Below the pieces are notes generated by a model. The model was not told the origin of the DNA. It saw nothing but the letters and a program-made list of their open reading frames with translations, and did no database searches. A DNA stretch of 64,000 nucleotides. Origin: Monodelphis domestica. Taxonomy: Eukaryota; Chordata; Mammalia; Didelphimorphia; Didelphidae. Shown one piece after another: positions 1 to 10,272 of this stretch (positions are counted from its first letter, which is position 1; each line of letters opens with the position of its first letter). The DNA lies in contig NC_077232.1 of assembly GCF_027887165.1 (NCBI RefSeq), positions 84,274,541 through 84,338,540 on the forward strand, given 5' to 3'. The position numbers were made by a program, and so were the translations under genes.

Positions 1-249
1 GGCTACACTGAATTATTTTAATGTTAACTTTCGGGCAGGTTGTGGGTTCTGCTCTTTGATTTACGGCTCAACTCACATGATGATGAAACTACTCACGGAG
101 ATTCTGCTCTGCTGAAATATTGAGCCTTCCCTGTGGCTAACCTTAATGTGAATGGCTGAGACAGACTGAATAACCTTCAAGGAAGCTCTGGTCCCTGTTC
201 AGGGACCTCTCGGGACTTTCATAGCTCTTAAGATTCTGTTGAACTTATT

Positions 250-380
250 TGGAGAGGCAATGTGGTACAATAGAAAGAGAGTTGAATTTGATGGCAGGAG
301 GCTTCCTGAGCCATCATTCTGTTGCTAACTCACTGTGTGATGACGGGCAAATCATTTACCTTTTCTGAGCTTTCATTTCC
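250..380 (+). repeat. MIR-like CORE-SINE, left part (interrupted)
   Basis: The stretch reads as a tRNA-like head followed by a core with CACTGTGTGATGACGGGCAA and a CTTTCATTTCCTTAACTAGA end. The expected tail (AGTAGGTGCTATATAAATGC) resumes at 601 after another SINE, so the two pieces look like one older copy split by the younger insertion at 383-600. Confidence 0.55.
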
Positions 381-382
381 TT

Positions 383-600
383 AACTAGATGGTGCAGTGG
401 AGAGAGTGCTGGGCATGGAGGCAAGAAGATGAGTTTAAATCTGGCATCAGACTCTTCCTAGATGTGGGTCCCTGGGCAAGTCACTTAACTCTTTTTGCCT
501 CAGTTTACTCATCTATAAAATGGTCTGGAGAAGGAAATGGCAAACCACTCCAGTATCTTTGCCAAGAAAACCCCAAGTGGGGTCACAAAAAGTCAGACAT
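383..600 (+). repeat. tRNA-derived SINE with RTE-like tail
   Basis: The head has a GTGCAGTGGAGAGAGTGCTG box A-like segment. The body has the marsupial SINE phrase CCTGGGCAAGTCACTTAACT, and the tail reads GGAGAAGGAAATGGCAAACC then AAAGTCAGACAT, like the 3' end of RTE/BovB LINEs. Such SINEs are moved by RTE machinery. Confidence 0.75.
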
Positions 601-688
601 AGTAGGTGCTATATAAATGCTATTATTATTATTATTATTTTTATTTTGATTATGATTATTACATGTGAGTTGAACTCTCACTCTTACT

Positions 689-689
<1 letters not shown>

Positions 690-783
<94 letters not shown>

Positions 784-787
784 ACAC
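690..787. repeat. (CT)n-(CA)n compound microsatellite
   Basis: An uninterrupted CT run of more than 40 bases passes through one CG into a CA run of about 30 bases. It sits just after a SINE tail rich in ATT units. Confidence 0.97.
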
Positions 788-1425
788 TCAATGGATTCTT
801 CCAGTTCAAAGACTGAGATCAGGATTTTCAGGATTTTCTGAGCATTTGCAAAAAAGACCTTCAGGGCTCCTAAATTTGTGGGGGGAAATTAGGCTTGTTA
901 TGTCTTAACTCTGAGGAAAGAGAAAGAAGCAATGAATAGATATGATAAGAAGGTACATTTTTAAACCAAACAGAGGAAAGAACTTAATGGCTCAAGCTGT
1001 CTATCAGCTGCATGGACTGCCCTAGAATACCTTGAGCCCATCTTAAAGTAAAGGCTGCATGAGCCCATGCCAGAGATGTAATATAAAAAAATCCATGTTC
1101 AGATTCATGTTGAAGTAAATGGCATCTAAGGCTCCTTCCAGGTCCCAGTGTCTGTCACTCTTCTGGCACCTTCTACCAAGTCAAATAAGATCTTCTCCAC
1201 TCTCACTAGCCAATGAATAAATGTCCATCCTGATTTGGATCATGGGCCAATTATGACTTTGATGGGTGGGTAGGTGGGTGGGGAGGGACAAAGCCAAACT
1301 ATGTCAGTCCCTTTGCCAGAAGTAAAAAAAAATATAGGACAAAGAAACCTAAGGGGGGTAGAAGTACTCCTCAATAGGTAGACCCCAAAGATCATGCAAG
1401 TTCTAGAAGATGACTCAGGCTCTAG
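788..1425. other. Unassigned intergenic sequence
   Basis: I see no gene or confident repeat here. There is a small GGTGGGTAGGTGGGTGGGGA tract near 1264 and an A-run near 1325. Confidence 0.4.
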
Positions 1426-1429
1426 TCTT

Positions 1430-1524
1430 ATTTTTGACTTTAATTGGGTGACCTTGACAAAGGCATTTTCCCTTCCTGGCTGATAGTTTCTTCATCTATA
1501 AACTAAGGTGATTGGATGAGATCA
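1430..1524 (+). repeat. MIR3-like fragment
   Basis: The order GGGTGACCTTGACAAAGGCA, TTCTTCATCTATAAACTAAG and GATTGGATGAGATCAGAGGC matches the middle and 3' end of MIR3 as I remember it. Confidence 0.5.
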
Positions 1525-1928
1525 GAGGCTCTTAAACTTTTTTGGTGTGTCTTGGACCCTTTTGACAATCTGGTAAAGCCTGTGGACCCCTTATCAGAAT
1601 AACATTTTTAAATGCATAAAATAAAATAAAAAGGATTAGAAAGAGAGCCAATTAATTTTGTTGTTGTTCAGCTACATCCAATTCTGGTGACCCCATTTTA
1701 GAACTTTCTTGGCAAGGATACTAAAATATTTTTTTCCTTGTCCTGCTCATTCCACATGAGGAAACTGAGGAAAACAGGGTTAAGTGACTTTTACCAGAGT
1801 CACAGCTAATCAGGCCTGGCACTCTATCCACTGTACTATCTAGCTACCTCAACCAATTAATATAAAATTGTAATTACCAAAATGTTTTATGAAAAATGGT
1901 TCACGGTTCCCAAGGTTAAGAACTTCTA
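1525..1928 (+). mobile_element. Short non-autonomous DNA-transposon-like repeat, split by a SINE
   Basis: The left end (CTCTTAAACTTTTTTGGTGT) and the reverse complement of the right end (GTTCTTAACCTTGGGAACCG) are similar, as expected of imperfect terminal inverted repeats. The element is broken by a minus-strand SINE at 1657-1852. I recall this as a common marsupial repeat, but the superfamily is uncertain. Confidence 0.45.
1657..1852 (-). repeat. tRNA-derived SINE with RTE-like tail, nested
   Basis: The reversed tail begins GTTGTTGTTCAGCTACATCC and the reversed head ends near CTCTATCCACTGTACTATCT. It is flanked by a 9-base direct repeat CCAATTAAT (1648-1656 and 1853-1861), a target-site duplication that fixes both ends. 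Confidence 0.8.
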
Positions 1929-1964
1929 GATTTTAATCTTGAAAATTCATAAAAGGAAACCATT

Positions 1965-2125
1965 AAAGTAGAAAGAGGATTGGCTCCAGAGACATGGAAT
2001 CTGGGTTCAAATTTAACTTTGGATGCTTATTACCTGTGTGAAATCAGGGAACTTGTCCTTTTGAATCTGTTTCCTCATCTGAAAAATGAAGATATTAGAC
2101 TATATGGCTTCTGGGTTTAAATTCC
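1965..2125 (+). repeat. MIR3-like SINE
   Basis: Reads AGAGACATGGAATCTGGGTT, TTTCCTCATCTGAAAAATGA and GATATTAGACTATATGGCTT, the MIR3 order of head, core and tail. Confidence 0.6.
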
Positions 2126-2129
2126 AAAG

Positions 2130-2295
2130 CACTTACTATCTTTAGAGGACCTGGATTTGAATCCTGACTACAGCTTACTACCTATGTTAGTTACCCAGAT
2201 TTAAGTCCCTTAATTTACCAAGCAGTTTCCTCACCAATTAAATGACAGAAGTTGGAGCAGATGACCTCTAAGTTCTTCTGCTTCTATGTTCCCAT
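2130..2295 (+). repeat. Second MIR3-like SINE
   Basis: GGACCTGGATTTGAATCCTG, then TTTCCTCACCAATTAAATGA, then GCAGATGACCTCTAAGTTCT. It lies directly after the previous copy in the same orientation. Confidence 0.55.
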
Positions 2296-2658
2296 TATTT
2301 ACCAAGCATCTACTATGTGCAAGGCACAAGGTTAGGCACAAGGGATGAAACAAAAATAAATTAGCCCAAAACAGTAGACAATCACAGTATAAATGCAAGA
2401 ATAGTACAATACAAAGTAATTTGAGGAAGAAGAGAACATTAGCATTTGGGACCACTAAAATATTCTAGAGGGGGTAGAAGTTAGAACCTAGGCAAAAGTC
2501 AGTTCTAAGATACTTTCCTAGGCAATATTCTATTTTCTATGTTCCAAAACTCCCTTCAGCGCCAATAGTCTGTGTTCTGCATTGTAAGGTCACGTATCTC
2601 CTCTGATGTTCTATGCTCCATATTTTCCCCTTTCAATTGTAATGTTTTCTAAGATTCT

Positions 2659-2988
2659 TTTTTCCAATATTAATTTTATTTTATTAAGAAAAATTTTCCA
2701 TGGTTACATGATTTATGTTCTTTCTTTTACGTCCTCCCACCCCCTCTCATAGCCAATGCACAATTCCACTGGGTTTTACATTTCATTGATCAAGATCAAT
2801 TGATATTTGCACTGGGATGATCATTTAGAGTCTACATCCCCAATCATATCCCCATCGACCCATGTGATCAAGCAGTTGTTTTTCTTCTGCATTTTTACTC
2901 CCACAGTTCTTTCTTTGGATGTGGATAGTGGTCTTTCTCGTAAGTTGCTCAGAATTGTCCTGGATCATTGCATTGCTGCTAGTTGTCC
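2659..2988 (-). mobile_element. 5'-truncated L1 3' end
   Basis: Read on the minus strand it contains CACTATCCACATCCAAAGAA, CCCAGTGGAATTGTGCATTG, a G-rich stretch and an A-rich end. These are shared with copies at 17438-17843, about 31790-31915, 48084-48690 and 60082-60243. It is flanked by an exact 11-base duplication TCTAAGATTCT (2648-2658 and 2989-2999), so the insertion is complete as it landed. Confidence 0.85.
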
Positions 2989-3184
2989 TCTAAGATTCTA
3001 AGGGGTAAATGTTCAAGATACTAGAGACACTTTCCTAAATAAATACTATGAATAATATTCCTCTTCTAGAATATCTTGACATCATCTGAGGCTTGTGGAG
3101 AAAGATTATTATTCAGGAGTTTGGGGAGAGAAAGGAGAATGGCAGGAGGTTGGATAAGAAGGAAAGATAAAGAGTTGCAGTAAT

Positions 3185-3575
3185 TCTTTTACATTTTGTT
3201 GTACATTTTTCCATTTCTAGCCTTGGTTCTTACACACAGTACAGGCGCCAAAATCCCACACGAAAGACAACCTTGACCCGAGGCTAAACAAAGCCACGTG
3301 TCTCTTTGGTTATTACTTACATGCATTGAAATAATTTTCAAATGCTTGCCCGTCTCTCGAAAAAGTCCTAAATGTTTTCCACTAAACCACCTTCCCGTCC
3401 TCTCTTTCTTTTAGCAGTCGTTACCACAACCAGGGCGTTAGGAAAGCTTATTTGTGTGAGCATGAGGTCAGCAGATGCTGCTAATAGCCTTAATTAGGAC
3501 ATCAATCTCTTTCCTGTTAGAGGCAGCAGATAAAAGTAGAGGGAACTGAATGCTCTAGACTGGTGTTCACTAAAC
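3185..3575. other. Candidate conserved non-coding element
   Basis: The stretch is free of recognisable repeats and is richer in CpG than its surroundings. It holds GCCACGTGTC (an E-box), CATGAGGTCAGCAGATGCTG and CCTTAATTAGG, a near-palindromic homeodomain-type site. I infer regulatory potential from sequence texture only. Confidence 0.35.
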
Positions 3576-3835
3576 TGGTCCTTACGTTAGGGCTGGAGAA
3601 CTGAAGGAGTTCACTGGAGAGACAGAGACACAGACAGAGAAACAGGAGCCCCTTCAGTGTGGAAGAGTTATGTGCAGTACAGATTTCCTGCTCCCCTTTC
3701 CCTGTCTATCTGTGTGTGTTGCTGTTTGTGTCATCCTCATTTTATAGATTACCCAAAAGAGAGAAAGGACTTGCCCAAGGTTAGACAACTAGCAAGTAGT
3801 TGAGTAAGGACTTGATCCCAATGTTCTTTCTTTTT

Positions 3836-4045
3836 ATATTTTTAACCCTTACCTCCCATCTTAGAATCAATACTGTGCATTAGTTTCAAGGCAATAGAAT
3901 GGCAACAGGTATGCAATTGGGGTTAAGGGACTTGCCCAGGGTCACACAGCTAAGGAAGTGTCTAAGGTCAACTTTGAACCCAGGACCTCCCATCTCTGGG
4001 TCTGGCTTTCTACCCCCCTCCCCCAGCCATCTAGGTGCCCCCTCC
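3836..4045 (-). repeat. tRNA-derived SINE with GTAAGGGTTT-type tail
   Basis: On the plus strand the reversed tail AACCCTTACCTCCCATCTTA is followed by GACTTGCCCAGGGTCACACA and GAACCCAGGACCTCCCATCT, then the reversed head ending AGCCATCTAGGTGCCCC. Confidence 0.85.
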
Positions 4046-4359
4046 GATGTTCATTCTATGTTCCTTAATGTTCATTCACTCTATGACACCACATACTCTT
4101 TCCTCGACACTTCACCTTCAAGCAAACCCCTGACTTTGTCAAAGAAATTTCCAAGCATGTGAAAACAAGAAGATGAATATTAAGGAAAGTTTGCAAAGTG
4201 TTATCATGCGGTTCTAATATAATAGATGAGTGCCCCTATCAGTTAGGTAAGTACAATATTTGTACAATGTCTTTAAACATCAGAACCCTTGGCTGCTCCC
4301 CTTGCAGCAACTTGGAGCGCCTAACTTAGAACCTAAGGAAAAGAAAGCAGCAACAAATA

Positions 4360-4545
4360 TGCCAGAAAGGATATTCTGGTCAGAGAGTCAGAAGACCCGG
4401 CTTCCAGTCTGCATTCCCTCCCTAATGAACTGTGTGACCTTTGGCAAATCATTTCCCCTCTCTGAGGGAAAATCATTTCCCTCACCTAAGAGGACTGAAC
4501 TGGATAATTTCTAAAGGTCTCTGTAGCAAAAACAATCAATTTTGG
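4360..4545 (+). repeat. MIR3-like SINE
   Basis: AGTCAGAAGACCCGGCTTCC, CTGTGTGACCTTTGGCAAAT, then AACTGGATAATTTCTAAAGG. A short internal part (AAATCATTTCCCTC) occurs twice. Confidence 0.65.
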
Positions 4546-4569
4546 AAGAATTCCTTTCAGTCTCTATGT

Positions 4570-4615
4570 ATTAGAGGAAGCTAGATAGTGCAGTGGATAG
4601 AGCTCTTGATTAGAA
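4570..4615 (+). repeat. SINE head fragment
   Basis: AAGCTAGATAGTGCAGTGGA then TAGAGCTCTTGATTAGAAGT is a tRNA-like SINE head that breaks off into purine-rich sequence (GGAAGAGAGAGGGAGAGAAA). Confidence 0.5.
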
Positions 4616-4701
4616 GTTAGGAAGAGAGAGGGAGAGAAAGAGGTGGGGGAGGAAGAGAGGAAAAAAGGAAAGAAAGGAATGAAGAAAAATAAAACTAAAA
4701 T

Positions 4702-4895
4702 TAAGGGCAGCTAGGTGGCTTAGTGGTTTGAGAGCTCAACTTAGAGATGGGAAGTCCTCTGTTCAAATATGACCTCAGACACTTCCTAGCTGCATCATTT
4801 AATGTACATTACCTATCCCTTATCACTCTTCTGCCTTGGAACCAATGCACAGTATCAATTTTAAGACAGAAGGTAAGGGTTTTTAAATTTTAATT
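4702..4895 (+). repeat. tRNA-derived SINE with GTAAGGGTTT-type tail
   Basis: Head AAGGGCAGCTAGGTGGCTTA, body GACCTCAGACACTTCCTAGC, tail CTCTTCTGCCTTGGAACCAA through AAGGTAAGGGTTTTTAAA. It is nearly full length. Confidence 0.85.
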
Positions 4896-5020
4896 AAATG
4901 AATACTGATAAAAATGGTTGGCACTACTGTGTTAATTTAAGGTTTAGCAAAGAGCTTTAGAAATATTATATTATTTGATCCTCACAACCCTGAGAGGTTT
5001 CTTTTTATCTTTTTCTTTCT

Positions 5021-5310
<290 letters not shown>

Positions 5311-6335
5311 CCTTTTATCTCTTCAACATATAGTTGATCTTGTATAAAATCCCACTTGGGCTTCAGACTTCACGTTTCACACAAGATGATTCCATCTTAC
5401 TGGTGCCCCAAACTCTCCCTCTCCCCCACACAAATGCACATTGCTCCTATTCTCCCTCCCCTCCAGGCAGGCTCTATAGGAAGTGGGTTACAGAGGGGGA
5501 AGGAGTGCATGGGGACAAACAGATATAGGCACCTCTCAAACTTAATGACAAAGTAATTCACCCTCTTGTATATCTCCACTCCTTAATGGCAATCAGATAA
5601 TCTAGAGGTGGGAGTTCTGAACCTGGAAATGCAAAGATTGTGCTCTTATCTGCCCTCTGGTGGCTTCTTGCCAAAATACTTCTTATGTACCACAGGTTAA
5701 CCTGTGTTCTAGACTCCATGATACACAGGTTACCTGCCCCCAGTAGCCTCCACGAATGTGCAACAGATCAATGGATGAAATTTCCTAAACAGATGAGAAG
5801 AAATGATTTTCTTTTGCTTGCTGCTCTATCTTCAAAGTATCTACAGTACCTTTAATGAGTTCAACATTGCTCTTGATTACCTGTATGCAGTTTTCAAATA
5901 AGAATTAAAATCTTAAAAAACAATTTTTGCTTTCTAGGAGCATGAAGCCTGTTGGGGGACAATCTCCCTCATGCAGAGCAAAGCCTGGGTAAGGGTTTTT
6001 TTTTTTTTTAAAGAGAAGGAATGGGGCAAACGTGAACAGCCCAAACCCCTTAAATCACATCTGTGGTGAGGCTCAATGTGGCAGGAACTGTCAGCCCCAT
6101 CAATACACGCTTCTCAGGCTGCTTTGGGGCCCCTGATCCAGACCCTGATATCAGCTGCCTTATCCGTGCTTGATCTTGTTTCCTTTTGGTTCACTGTCCA
6201 ATCTCTTAGCACAACCTAAAAAGGAAGCCAGTCCCAAGCGATATTGATCCTAACCTGGGTCAGGTTTTAACAAGTCCATTTGCTTCTCTGAAGGCTAAGA
6301 AGTCTTTTCTGTTTCCCCAATATTCCATTAGAATT
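5311..6335. other. Unassigned intergenic sequence
   Basis: No gene or confident repeat. There is a T-run at about 5999-6009. The stretch 6010-6340 reads as unique sequence. Confidence 0.35.
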
Positions 6336-6339
6336 TCAG

Positions 6340-6565
6340 TCTTTTCTCTCTGCTTCTTAATAGAGAAACCCATACCCAATTCAGTCTGTTGGTCTCCTAC
6401 CCATTCTTCAAAGTCCAGCGCAAAACCCTCTTCGTGAGTTTTTTTTTAATTTCCTACCACACATTCCCCCTCCCCACAATGGCCACAGAGATCTTCCCCT
6501 TCCTCTTCTCCTACCATATTTATTGTCAGTGGCCCCTCGTTGGGCCTTCATAATGCCTTAAGTAA
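6340..6565 (+). repeat. L2-like LINE fragment
   Basis: The phrase CCCATTCTTCAAAGTCCAGC followed by AAAACCCTCTTCGTGAG and a TACCATATTTATTGTCAG block matches the order of the L2 3' end. Divergence is high. Confidence 0.5.
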
Positions 6566-6569
6566 CAGT

Positions 6570-6640
6570 CATAGTATATAACCGGAAAGGACCCTAGAGA
6601 CCATCTAATCTCATCCCTGCATTTATTATGTCTTATTTCC
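6570..6640 (-). repeat. MIR3-like fragment
   Basis: CATAGTATATAACCGGAAAG, GACCCTAGAGACCATCTAAT is the reversed MIR3 tail. Confidence 0.45.
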
Positions 6641-7435
6641 TATTAAATGTCTTATTAAAACTTAACACTAAACATCAATACTGCTCACTAAGCCTGCTTA
6701 ATGACACATTTTAACTAATTAATTTCAATACAAAATACGATAATAGTCTTTAAGTCACCCCCTCTATATTCCCATTGAGATTATTTATCCATTCTCATTT
6801 TACCTTTTCTTTTACATGGTTGTGCTCAGTGTTTATTTCATTCTTCTGGGTTTTTCCCTCTTTAACCAAGTCCATCATTGAATGAAATTTTCCTAATTCA
6901 TAGTTTACCAGCTCTGCCAAGAAAGGCAGAAGGTGAAGGTTTAAAAATGCAGATATTCTCATCTTTCTTCTTTGTGAGCATTAATTTCACATCAGTCTGT
7001 TTCAATTTTGATAGCTAGGACTTGTTTTCCTATAATTTTTTGGCTTCAACTCAAAAAGTTGTTAAGAATATATTAGTAAAAAGGGTACCTTTCTTTCTGC
7101 CCTTGATATTCTTTGGGTACATGCCAAACAGCAGAATATCTGGAGCAAAGGGTATGGACATGTAGGTCAGAGTGTACTTCAAAATGTATAAATTCAAAGT
7201 CAGTAGTGAGGCTTCAGGATGAAGATCATTCTGGACTATGGTAGAGGACCACAGGCAAAATGTTGTGTCCTAAAAACCCCATAGTATTGGTCAAGGAGTT
7301 TGTTAAATTGACGAAGGAGTCCTTAACTGACAATTTCATTTTTTTTTTTTTTTGCAAAAACAGAGTCCAGTGAGGTCATAGTCTTGATGTATTCTTCAGT
7401 CATTAGGGCATAGACAGATTACTTAATTTAGTTAC
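6641..7435. other. Unassigned AT-rich sequence
   Basis: Nothing gene-like. A phrase near 7110-7160 (GGGTACATGCCAAACAGCAG, GAGCAAAGGGTATGGACA) may be an old LINE 3' end, but I cannot place it. A T-run lies at 7339-7353. Confidence 0.3.
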
Positions 7436-7439
7436 AGGT

Positions 7440-7810
7440 ACTATGTTTTAGAAGGAACATTGACAAGTTGGAGCGGGTGCAAACAAAATGTCCAGGATAG
7501 TGAAGGGATCATTTGCTAGAACTTAACATGATAGACCTGGAAAAGAAAAGAACAAAGATGGGCTATGGGGTTGGGTATTGGGGAGGGGGTAGGAGGAAAA
7601 ATGGGCATCTTCAAGTATTTGAAAGATTCATTCTGTTTGATTCCAGAAGGAAGAACTAAGAATGATGGGTGGTAGTCTCAGGGAGGGAAATTTTAGGTTA
7701 ATACAAGGAAATCTTCCTAACAATTAGAGCTGTCATATATTGGAATGGATCACTTTGGTAGGTCCTGAGTTCTCTATCACAGAAGGCCCTCAAGTAGAGC
7801 CGGAAAGATC
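7440..7810 (+). repeat. Ancient interspersed repeat, possibly a CR1/L3-type LINE end
   Basis: The series CTTCAAGTATTTGAAAGATT, GGAAATCTTCCTAACAATTA, GAGCTGTCATATATTGGAAT and GGCCCTCAAGTAGAGCCGG matches a repeat text I remember from many mammal genomes. The family assignment is uncertain. Confidence 0.4.
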
Positions 7811-7814
7811 ATTT

Positions 7815-9185
7815 TGTTGTTGTTGTTGTAGGATGTTGCAGAAGATAGAGGAAGGATTGGGCTAGATATATTCTGAGCCTGGACCCAAACTTTGCACTTC
7901 TCATTGCAATTTCCACTTCCAACATTCTACAGATCCACTCTGTGATAGATCAGCATCATGTATATCCTTCTGGTTGCAACTGAACCTTGTTTGCCTTCCC
8001 AGCTCTGACAAAGAGCCAGATAAAGGAAAATCAAACTTTTCAGACATTTGAGAAGTTCCAAAAAGATCAGGTCCTCATTGGGCAACAGTTCATGAACTCC
8101 TTCCCATAATTTTAGCCTTCTCTCTCTTCCTTTCCCCATATCCATTTCTATCCATCACCAGATCACTCTCACTTGGTGAGGATCCTAAAAGAATGCCTTG
8201 TTTTCATGGTTTTCAATGAGGTGTGTGAAAACTTCCTGACAGCTCCCAAGGAATCCACTAAGAAGGTCCAAGAGGGAACAATGGAAGAGTTGCACATTAC
8301 TAGCCTATGTGCCTTCCCACACTGTGGCCTCAGGGCCCAGGGTCTGTGGTCAGAAGAATAGCAGCAAATATGAACCACAGACCAAATTCTTTCCTTTTGG
8401 GTTGTCAGCTTCCAGGACATCTTGGACTTGGCAAAAAAGGCTTTAGGACAGTTCAGTGATTCATCCTCAAATTTTGTCCTCACAGAAACCAAATTTAAAT
8501 GGAAAATAATAGCTCTAAAATAGATTAAAGAGAGGGCCAAAGGCTGAGAGCTGATGTATCTCCCTAGTGATGGAAATAAATTCTCTCCTGTAGATGCTGA
8601 CAATAGGGGAGGAAATTGTCAAGGAGCATGGAAAGTGGCAGTGTTGGAACTTGTTTTAAATAGGGGTGAGAATGTTACCACATCAAGAGGATTTGTCTTG
8701 AGAGAACTGCACTATTTAAAAAAATCCAAGTCCTGCAGCCAAAATATACCCTTATGCAAACCAAAAAGAGAAAAAAAAAGATTAATTTAATAGGAATGAA
8801 AACTTACATTTATCAAATTCCTTGTTATATACTAATTATTCCTTGTTATATACTAAAGAGGCAGTTATTGCAGATATCAGGACAATTTTGTAGAGGTTCA
8901 GAAGTCATTTGTCAACCATCACACTCCTAGTAAGTAATCCTGAAATCAAGTCCTTTCCATAGCTTCTTTGATGGTACTTTGAATATCTTAGAATCCCAGA
9001 CTTAAAAAGCCAACTCCAGTCTTCTTGATTTCAAGGGCTGAACCCTACCCACTGGCCATCTAGTTGAGTATTCCCTTATATCAGAGGGAATTCCTATTCT
9101 AGTATGTGCCACCTACATGGGGAATCCCTTGTTGAAGAAGGTAGAAGAAAGGATTCCAGAGAGAAATAGTAATCTCCTCTCCAAC
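7815..9185. other. Unassigned intergenic sequence
   Basis: It contains a 144-codon open frame on the minus strand (8169-8603) with no recognisable domain, and two shorter plus-strand frames. I find no splice or homology support for coding. The stretch 8820-8850 holds a short direct repeat (CCTTGTTATATACTAA twice). Confidence 0.35.
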
Positions 9186-9189
9186 AGAG

Positions 9190-9430
9190 TCACCCAGCTA
9201 GATGATCCAGTGAACAGAGTAAATGTAGTACTTGAAATCAGGAAGACCCAAGTTTGAATCCTGCTTCAGACACTTTCTGTATCACACTCACCAAAGCTCT
9301 TTATCTCTCCCAGTTTTCTCATCTGTAAAATGGTGATAATGAGAGCACCTCCTTCACAGGATCATTTTAAGAATCAACTAACATGTAAAGTTCTTTGTAA
9401 ACCTTTAAGTTCTATATCAATGCTAGTCTT
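9190..9430 (+). repeat. CORE-SINE with MIR-like tail
   Basis: Head CAGCTAGATGATCCAGTGAA, core TTTTCTCATCTGTAAAATGG, tail ACATGTAAAGTTCTTTGTAA then CTATATCAATGCTAGTC. It is near full length. Confidence 0.75.
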
Positions 9431-9444
9431 CATTAATTTATTTA

Positions 9445-9672
9445 TCTATAGGCATGAGGTGTTCAGGGAGGACCAGAATCTCTGGTGTGAGCACTTCTCA
9501 TCCACCTTTGCTGTACTTCTCTCACTCAGTTTTCACCTGTGGCTCCAAGCAAGAAGCTGTGGCATGTGCAGCAGCCATACCCTGAAAAAACCATCTTAGC
9601 AGGCAGGCTAAACCAGGTTGAGGGTAACCAACAGGTCTCAAATCCAGTGGTGAGTTAGGGGAAGGTCTACTC
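9445..9672 (+). repeat. Unassigned interspersed repeat, left part (split by LTR element)
   Basis: It aligns by eye with 37645-37880: both carry AACCAGGTTGAGGG, then a GAGTTAGGGG/GATTTAGGGG block. The right part resumes at 13382. A third partial copy lies near 39030. I suspect an RTE-type LINE 3' end because the 3' part closes in an AACAA-rich tail. Confidence 0.6.
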
Positions 9673-10020
9673 TGTAAAGATTAAAATTTAGGGGAGATGG
9701 GGAGACTGAGGCAGGTAGAGGCAGAAATTAGTTTCTCTCTGCAAGGAGTATTATATTTTTTAGAGGTTTATTAAAGTTAAAAGATTAAGAATATACAAGT
9801 AAGAAACATGTGCCTAGGCCAGAGGCCTAGACAAAATAACCTCACATCATGGAAGAGACGCCTCTGCTCCAAACGGAAGTCCAAAAAGCCCCGAGCCCTT
9901 CAAAAGCCTTTGCTTAAATATCTTCTCGATCTCGGCCCAGGTGAGATTACAAGGCATTCTGGGGAAGTGGAGCAAAGGCTCATGGGGATTGTAGTCCTGT
10001 ATTCGAGTCTATTTTTTACA
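9673..10020 (-). repeat. 3' LTR of the 9673-13379 element
   Basis: 348 bases with TG...CA ends, reading identical to 13032-13379. It contains a perfect inverted repeat, CTAGGCC-AGA-GGCCTAG (9814-9830). In element orientation AATAAA lies in the second half. Confidence 0.92.
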
Positions 10021-10095
10021 TCCCCCCGTGTGATCATTTGTGGAAAAATTAATTTTTCCCCAAAAGGATCATAAAAACATAATAAACTTAAAAGA

Positions 10096-10272
10096 TTACA
10101 ATAGTGTGAGGATAAGAGAAAAAAGAATAAAACCAATAATTTCTGAACACATTGACAAAAAGCCGTTAGGGGGCAGTCCCCTTTGGCATAAAAGTATACA
10201 TACAAATAAATGTTCAATCAACCACACCCAAAGTTCAATTTTGTGCAACTTGTGGTCTGGAGGCTTCTTCAT
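10096..10272 (-). other. Short open frame near the 3' end of the LTR element
   Basis: The frame is 58 codons and starts in the context GCCACCATGA, a strong initiation context. Two stretches are hydrophobic (one around residues 17-29, one around residues 45-58). I recognise no family. It lies about 80 bases from the purine tract. It may be chance. Confidence 0.25.

Noticed and set aside
8169-8603. 144-codon open frame on the minus strand
   Set aside because: No recognisable domain, no splice or promoter support, and composition like random sequence.
9808-10074. Frame MCLGQRPRQNNLTS and its twin at 13167-13424
   Set aside because: It is antisense reading of the two LTRs; the duplication comes from the LTRs and not from a gene family.
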